This document shows, in pieces, positions 59,334 to 64,000 of a stretch of DNA of 64,000 nucleotides. The stretch is from Lysinimonas soli (GTDB taxonomy: Bacteria > Actinomycetota > Actinomycetes > Actinomycetales > Microbacteriaceae), in contig NZ_JBHSMG010000003.1 in NCBI RefSeq assembly GCF_042655435.1, forward strand, positions 186,001 to 250,000, read 5' to 3'. Under the pieces are notes generated by a model, which was not told the DNA's origin, did no database searches, and worked only from the letters and a program-made list of their open reading frames with translations. Position numbers and translations under genes: made by a program. Each line of letters begins with the position of its first letter. The stretch's first letter is position 1.

Positions 59334-59365
59334 TTGACGAAACGACCACTCGTGGTCACTAATGT
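59334..59365 (+). promoter_or_regulatory. Promoter with palindrome in an elongated spacer
   Basis: TTGACG at 59334 and TAATGT at 59360 enclose a 20-base spacer that contains the perfect palindrome GACCAC-TC-GTGGTC (59344-59357). A long spacer filled by an operator is the layout used by MerR-type activators. The amidohydrolase starts 35 bases later. Confidence 0.5.
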
Positions 59366-59399
59366 ACAGTGCCAGTGAAATTCTCAACGAGGAGGATCC

Positions 59400-60839
59400 G
59401 TGCCCACACCCGCCCCGCGGCCCGAAGAGTTCGTTCCGGGACGCCCTGTCGTCTTCCGCAACGGGATCGTCATCACCGTCGACACCCCCGGGGTGCTGCT
59501 CGACGCCGACGTGCTGATCACGGACGACACGATCACCGCGGTGGGCCAGCGCCTCGCGGTGCCCGAGGGGACCCTCGAGATCGACGCGAGCGGCGGCATC
59601 CTGATGCCGGGCATGGTCGACACCCACCGCCACATGTGGCAGACGGCCCTGCGCGGCTACGGCGGCGACTGGGCGCTCAGCCAGTACTTCGTCTTCTACT
59701 ACCTGCAGCACGGCCAGGTCTTCCGCCCGGAGGACATCTACGCCGGCAACCTGCTCAGCGCCCTCGAGTCGGTCGACACCGGCGTCACCACGACGCTCGA
59801 CTGGTCGCACGCCCTGCGCACGCCGGAGTACGCGGATGCCGCCCTCCAGGCCTTCGGCGAGATCCCCGGCCGCTTCGTGCTGGGCTACGGCAACTACCTC
59901 GGAGCCCCGTGGGAGTGGACGGCCACGCCCGAGTTCCGCTCCTGGATCGGCAAGTTCCCGACGAGCGACATGCTCGGCCTCGAGATCGCCTTCGACGTGC
60001 CCGACTCGGAGGACTTCCCCGAGCGGGCCGCCTTCGAGTACGCCCGCGACAACGGCATCCGGGTGACGACTCACGCCGGCGTCTGGGGTGCGACGACCGA
60101 TGTCGGTCTCCACAACATGTACAAGGCCGGCGTCATGACCGACCAGATCACCTATGTGCACGCCGCCACGCTGTCGCCCGACAGCTACCAGAAGATCGCA
60201 GCGACCGGTGGAACGGTCTCGGTCTCGACCGAGAGCGAGCAGAGCGCGGGCCAGGGCTACCCCTCGACCTGGGAGCTGCGCAAGTACGGCATCCCGGCCT
60301 CGCTCTCGATGGACACCAGCGTGTGGTGGAGCGCCGACTACTTCTCGGCCATGCGCGCGACCCTCAGCGCGGATCGTTCACGCGACCACCTGGAGGCGCA
60401 CGCCAAGGGCGACACCATCGCGGTCAACAAGCTGCGTGCCGAGGACGTCATCTGGATGGCCACCATGGGCGGCGCGAAGTCGCTCGGCATGGAGGACAAG
60501 ATCGGCTCGATCACCCCCGGCAAGAAGGCCGACCTGCTGTTGATCAAGAACGACCAGTCGCCGGCCATGACGCCGATCCTCAACCCGACGGCGCACGTGG
60601 TCTACCAGGCGGGAACCGCCGACATCAACACGGTCGTCGTCAACGGCCGCGTCGTGAAGTACGAGGGCGCGCGGATCGGCCTCGATCTCGCTCCCGTGCG
60701 CGACACGGTGGCCCGCTCGGTCGAGTACGTGCGTTCGCAGCTCGGTGAGAAGGACTGGGAAGAGGGGATGCACCCGCCGCTCGACCCGACCGAGGAGATC
60801 GAGAACCCGTACACGTACCAGGAGGATTCCGCGTCGTGA
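59400..60839 (+). CDS. Amidohydrolase family protein (TRZ/ATZ-like)
   Basis: A 479-aa metal-dependent hydrolase of the cytosine deaminase/chlorohydrolase group. Metal ligands: DTHRHMWQ, THAGVW, VHAATLS, SMDTSVW. The DTHRHMWQ form and GYGGDW region are shared with the gene at 61312. Likely action is deamination or hydrolysis of an N-containing ring compound. GTG start with GGAGG. Coupled to the Dabb gene by GTGA. Confidence 0.88.
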   Translation: MPTPAPRPEEFVPGRPVVFRNGIVITVDTPGVLLDADVLITDDTITAVGQRLAVPEGTLEIDASGGILMPGMVDTHRHMWQTALRGYGGDWALSQYFVFYYLQHGQVFRPEDIYAGNLLSALESVDTGVTTTLDWSHALRTPEYADAALQAFGEIPGRFVLGYGNYLGAPWEWTATPEFRSWIGKFPTSDMLGLEIAFDVPDSEDFPERAAFEYARDNGIRVTTHAGVWGATTDVGLHNMYKAGVMTDQITYVHAATLSPDSYQKIAATGGTVSVSTESEQSAGQGYPSTWELRKYGIPASLSMDTSVWWSADYFSAMRATLSADRSRDHLEAHAKGDTIAVNKLRAEDVIWMATMGGAKSLGMEDKIGSITPGKKADLLLIKNDQSPAMTPILNPTAHVVYQAGTADINTVVVNGRVVKYEGARIGLDLAPVRDTVARSVEYVRSQLGEKDWEEGMHPPLDPTEEIENPYTYQEDSAS

Positions 60840-61168
60840 TCGTGCACCTCGCGTCCTTCGTGTGGAAGGACGGCACCTCGCCGGAACAGGTGGCCGGCGT
60901 GACGGCCGCCCTCTACGAGATGGCGCGCGAGGTGCCGCAACTGCGGTTCTATCTCTGCGGCGAGAATCTGCGGCTGCGCCCCGCGGGTGCCGACTTCGGC
61001 GTGCTCGCGCTCGTCGACGATCCAGCCGGGCTGGACGCCTACCTCGACGGTGAGGCGCATCAGCGCGTGCAGCGCGAGTGGCTGTCGACCATGGTCGCGA
61101 GCCGACAGGCGGCACAGCTCAGCTCCGACGCGCTGAGCGTCACGGGCGACTGGCTGGCCGGGCACTGA
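60836..61168 (+). CDS. Dabb (stress-responsive A/B barrel) family protein
   Basis: A 110-aa ferredoxin-like fold protein beginning MIVHLASFVWKDGTSPEQV, with the family pattern of hydrophobic strand, helix, and a C-terminal strand. Dabb proteins include cyclases and lyases of small aromatic compounds, but many have no known function. Coupled to the amidohydrolase, so it should act on the same substrate or a product. Confidence 0.8.
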   Translation: MIVHLASFVWKDGTSPEQVAGVTAALYEMAREVPQLRFYLCGENLRLRPAGADFGVLALVDDPAGLDAYLDGEAHQRVQREWLSTMVASRQAAQLSSDALSVTGDWLAGH

Positions 61169-61207
61169 GCTCTGTTCAGTAATCGTAAACAAAGTGGTAA
61201 GTAGCAC

Positions 61208-61237
61208 TTGACAACAGTTGGCCATCGCTTCTAATAT
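61208..61237 (+). promoter_or_regulatory. Housekeeping-type promoter of the second amidohydrolase operon
   Basis: TTGACA at 61208, 18-base spacer, TAATAT at 61232; 74 bases before the start codon. An AAGTG/CACTT repeat overlaps the -35 side. Confidence 0.65.
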
Positions 61238-61311
61238 CGGGCGAGTACACCCAGCGCGATGAAGCGGCCCGACTGCTTCCCGTGCGCACGAGCAGTCGAC
61301 GAGGACCGACC

Positions 61312-62688
61312 ATGAGCGAGCGAACTCTCATCCGCAAGGCCACCGTGATCACGGCGGCCTCGGCAGGCGAAGTGCTGACCGACACCGACATCCTCATCGA
61401 GGATGGCAAGATCGTCGTCATCGGGCGCGAGCTGCCCGCCGGCGATGCCGAGATCCTCGACTTCACCGGCCGGATCGTGATGCCGGGCTTCGTCGACACC
61501 CACCGCCACACCTGGCAGTCGGTCGTGCGCGACATCGCCTCGGACTGGTCGCTGACCGAGTACCTCGCCGGGCTGCACACGGGGCTCTCGAAGTACTACC
61601 GCCCCGAAGACACCTACGCGGGCAACTACCTCGGTGCCCTCGAGGCGCTCGACTCCGGGATCACCACGCTGGTCGACTGGTCGCACAACCTGGCGACCCC
61701 CGAGCACGCGGATGCCGCGATCAAGGCCCTGCAGGACACCGGGATGCGCGCGGTCTTCGCCCACGGCGGTGGCAACAAGCAGTGGGGCGCCCCGCTGCCG
61801 TCGCCCAACAACCACCCCGAGGACGCGCGTCGGATCCGCGAGCAGTACTTCTCCGACAACACCGGGCTCGTCACGATGGCGATGGCGCTGCGCGGCCCGC
61901 AGTTCACCACCCCCGAGGTGAACCGGCACGACTTCGCTCTGGCCAAGGACCTCGACCTGCGCATCACCGTGCACGTCGGCGACGGGTACTGGGGCAAGAG
62001 CGGGCCGATCCTGAAGCTGCGCGACGACGGTCTGCTCTCGGACCGCATCACCTACGTGCACTGCGACACGCTGTCCGACGAGGAGCTCGACATCATCGCC
62101 GCCTCCGGGGGCAGCGCCTCGGTGTCGCCCGACGTGGAGATGCAAATGGGGCACGGATTCCCGGCCACCGGGCGACTGCTCGAGCACGGCATCCGCCCCA
62201 CCTTCTCGATCGACGTGTGCAGCAGCAACGGCGGCGACATGTTCGGCACGATGCGCACCGCGATCGGCATGCAGCGCGCGCTCGACAACGCCCCGGCGGT
62301 CGAGACGGGCGAGGTCATCGAGCGCATCGGGCTCAGCTGCGCCGAGGTCGTGCGCTTCGCGACCATCGACGGTGCCAACGCCGCGGGCCTTGGCGATGTC
62401 ACGGGCTCGGTCGAGGTCGGCAAGGCGGCGGATCTGGTCGCCCTGGATGACCGCTCGCTCGCCATCACCCCCATGAACAACCCCTTCGGCGCCGTGGTCT
62501 ACGCGGCCCACCCGGGTCTGGTGCGCGATGTCTTCGTGGCCGGCAAGCGGGTCAAGAAGGACGGCCAGCTGGTCGGAGTCGACTACGACCGGGTCAAGTC
62601 GCTCGCGGTCGCCGCCCGGGACCACGTCATGTCAGCCATGCCAGGCGCGAGCCTCGGCGGCGGCTGGCACCCCGACCTCACCGCCTGA
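61312..62688 (+). CDS. Amidohydrolase family protein (TRZ/ATZ-like), paralog
   Basis: A 458-aa enzyme of the same group as the gene at 59400: DTHRHTWQ, TVHVGDGYWG, VHCDTLS and SIDVCSSNG give the metal site. GAGGA precedes the ATG. It ends in TGATG overlapping the permease, so this hydrolase is carried with an importer. Deaminase or hydrolase of an imported cyclic N-compound is the likely role; no substrate can be read from sequence. Confidence 0.88.
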   Translation: MSERTLIRKATVITAASAGEVLTDTDILIEDGKIVVIGRELPAGDAEILDFTGRIVMPGFVDTHRHTWQSVVRDIASDWSLTEYLAGLHTGLSKYYRPEDTYAGNYLGALEALDSGITTLVDWSHNLATPEHADAAIKALQDTGMRAVFAHGGGNKQWGAPLPSPNNHPEDARRIREQYFSDNTGLVTMAMALRGPQFTTPEVNRHDFALAKDLDLRITVHVGDGYWGKSGPILKLRDDGLLSDRITYVHCDTLSDEELDIIAASGGSASVSPDVEMQMGHGFPATGRLLEHGIRPTFSIDVCSSNGGDMFGTMRTAIGMQRALDNAPAVETGEVIERIGLSCAEVVRFATIDGANAAGLGDVTGSVEVGKAADLVALDDRSLAITPMNNPFGAVVYAAHPGLVRDVFVAGKRVKKDGQLVGVDYDRVKSLAVAARDHVMSAMPGASLGGGWHPDLTA

Positions 62689-63752
62689 TGACCGTCGACA
62701 ACGCCACGGCGCCCGTCAAGACCGAGCCGATCAACCGCCGCCGCCTTCCCGCGGTCGTGCTGTCGTGGCCCGGCACCCGGGCTCTGATCGCCGTGATCGT
62801 GCTGTTCGCGGTCAGCCCGCTCTTCTCGCTGGGAAGCGTCAGCAGCACCGCCATCATCTCGATGCTGCCGTTCGCGGCGCTGATCGCGGTGGTCGCGATC
62901 GGGCAGACGCTCGTGATCCAGCAGGGCGGCCTCGACCTGTCGGTCGCCGGTGCCGTGACGCTCGGTGCGGTGATCGCGGCCAAGCTCGGATCCGACGGTC
63001 GAATCGGTCTTGTCGCGACGATCCTGATCGCCATTCTCGCGACCTCGCTGTTCGGCATCCTGAGCGGCGTCACGGTCGCGGTCTTCGGGCTGCCGCCGCT
63101 CGTCGTCACGATCGCCATCAACGCCCTGATGATCGGCGCCGTGCAGGCGGTCTCCGGTGGCTTCAGCTCCCAGGCGCCGCCCGGACTCAGCGGGCTGGCG
63201 CTCAGTCGCTGGGTGGGACTGCCGGTGCTGGCGCTGATCGCCCTCGCCATTGCGGTCGTCGCTCAGCTGGTGCTGAAGCTCACCCGGGTCGGACGGCGCT
63301 TCGAGCTCGTGGGCGAGAACTGGCGTGCGGCCGAGTTCATCGGCATCTCGCCGAAGCGCTACACGATCGCCGCCTACTGGCTCTCGTCCCTGCTCGCGGC
63401 CGGAGCCGGCGTGCTGCTCGCGGGCCTGCTGCGCATTCCGACTCTGACCTCGGGGGATGCCTACCTGCTCCCCTCGATCGCGGCCGTCGTCCTCGGGGGC
63501 ACTGCCCTCACCGGAGGCCGTGGCAGCATCGCCGGAACAGCGCTCGGCGCCCTGTTCCTCGCCCAACTCAGCCAGCTCGTGCAGACCTTCACACAGTCCA
63601 CAGCCATGCAGAACATCGTCCAGGCGCTCATCATCGGCGTCGGGATCGTCGCCCAGCTCCAGTTGGGCGGTTCGACGGCGAAGCTCAAGGGCCTCGTCCG
63701 GAGAAGCTCCACCCCATCCACCAAGTCATCTCAAAGAGGAGAAGGAAAGTGA
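62688..63752 (+). CDS. Sugar-type ABC transporter permease (RbsC-like), paralog
   Basis: A 354-aa permease with about nine hydrophobic segments, IQQGGLDLSVAGAVTLGAV and AAVVLGGTALTGGRG. It is clearly paralogous to the gene at 9461 along its length. It overlaps the preceding and following genes. ATPase genes are expected beyond the window. Confidence 0.9.
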   Translation: MTVDNATAPVKTEPINRRRLPAVVLSWPGTRALIAVIVLFAVSPLFSLGSVSSTAIISMLPFAALIAVVAIGQTLVIQQGGLDLSVAGAVTLGAVIAAKLGSDGRIGLVATILIAILATSLFGILSGVTVAVFGLPPLVVTIAINALMIGAVQAVSGGFSSQAPPGLSGLALSRWVGLPVLALIALAIAVVAQLVLKLTRVGRRFELVGENWRAAEFIGISPKRYTIAAYWLSSLLAAGAGVLLAGLLRIPTLTSGDAYLLPSIAAVVLGGTALTGGRGSIAGTALGALFLAQLSQLVQTFTQSTAMQNIVQALIIGVGIVAQLQLGGSTAKLKGLVRRSSTPSTKSSQRGEGK

Positions 63753-64000
63753 AAAGCATCGCAAACGCGCGGTCGCTGCGAATCGCCGCGGTCGCAGCCG
63801 TGGTCGCGGGCGCCCTGGTTCTCGCCGGGTGTTCGTCGACCAACGGGTCGGCATCCGGCGGCAAGAAGGACACCCTGCACGCCGACATCTCGGCCGGCAA
63901 GGTCGGCACCGAAGCGGACTTCAGCAGCATCGACAAGGTCTGCGGTTCGGGCCCGGTCTCGGTGACGGTGGTCGACGGCTACGGCACCAACTCGTGGTCG
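63749..64000 (+). CDS. ABC transporter substrate-binding lipoprotein, N-terminal part (runs off window)
   Basis: 84 codons of a lipoprotein: basic start, hydrophobic core, lipobox VLAGCSS, Ser/Gly spacer, then KVCGSGPVSVTVVDGYGTNS, which mirrors the first mature strand of the binding protein at 13852. GTG start with GAGGAGAAGG upstream and GTGA overlap with the permease. Confidence 0.85.
   Translation, partial: MKSIANARSLRIAAVAAVVAGALVLAGCSSTNGSASGGKKDTLHADISAGKVGTEADFSSIDKVCGSGPVSVTVVDGYGTNSWS

Overview
The window is a chromosomal segment of a high-GC actinobacterium, most probably a member of the Microbacteriaceae. Markers for this are the mycoredoxin-type CADC glutaredoxin, the two-domain MutT1-like Nudix/histidine phosphatase, an orphan GlnR, SenX3-RegX3 beside PhoU, CarD next to a fused ispDF, many GTG starts, many GTGA/ATGA start-stop overlaps and probable leaderless starts. 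The genus cannot be fixed from this sequence alone.

Layout. (1) 1-1170: a small thiol/oxidative-stress group (DsrE-like, OsmC-like, mycoredoxin). (2) 1181-18099: a catabolic region that looks like a complete Baeyer-Villiger route for a cyclic, possibly unsaturated (terpenoid) ketone. It holds a BVMO, an HSL-type esterase fit for lactone opening, an iron-dependent alcohol dehydrogenase, an aldehyde dehydrogenase, a 3-hydroxyacyl-CoA-type dehydrogenase, two SDRs, an Old Yellow Enzyme, a sugar-type ABC importer with an ATPase-permease fusion, a GntR/FCD repressor and an AcoR-like GAF/Fis activator. A spaced 27-bp element is shared by the BVMO promoter region and the esterase promoter region, 12 kb apart, which argues for one regulon. 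(3) 18228-19590: an Nramp-transporter remnant and rtcB. (4) 19970-26110: a divergent six-gene sugar-acid locus (IlvD/Edd dehydratase; IclR, SMP-30 lactonase, FAH hydrolase, Zn-dehydrogenase, SDR) that matches the non-phosphorylative diketo-hydrolase route.

(5) 26191-34181: an accessory region with an orphan-like protein, a WapI-type immunity protein, a PadR/HAAS/LysM operon, and a 3.2-kb remnant island bounded by a 30-bp imperfect duplication of the 3' end of tRNA-Lys. The island carries a HTH protein, a 5'-truncated gene, a 10-bp tandem repeat and two membrane/secreted proteins.

(6) 34307-57322: conserved core. This is the phosphate regulon (pstSCAB, ppk, phoU, senX3-regX3) with PHO-box-like 11-bp direct repeats in front of pstS, phoU and (weaker) ppk; glnR; the nitrobindin/YgfZ group; gpmA; two lipoproteins; carD-ispDF-cysS-rlmB. 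(7) 57524-64000: a second catabolic locus with two paralogous amidohydrolases, a Dabb protein, a PanE-like reductase, an SDR lacking its catalytic Tyr/Lys, and the start of a second ABC importer paralogous to that in part 2; it runs off the window.

In all regions substrates are inferred from gene content, not seen. Long overlapping open frames on the opposite strand of these GC-rich genes were treated as shadows and left out.
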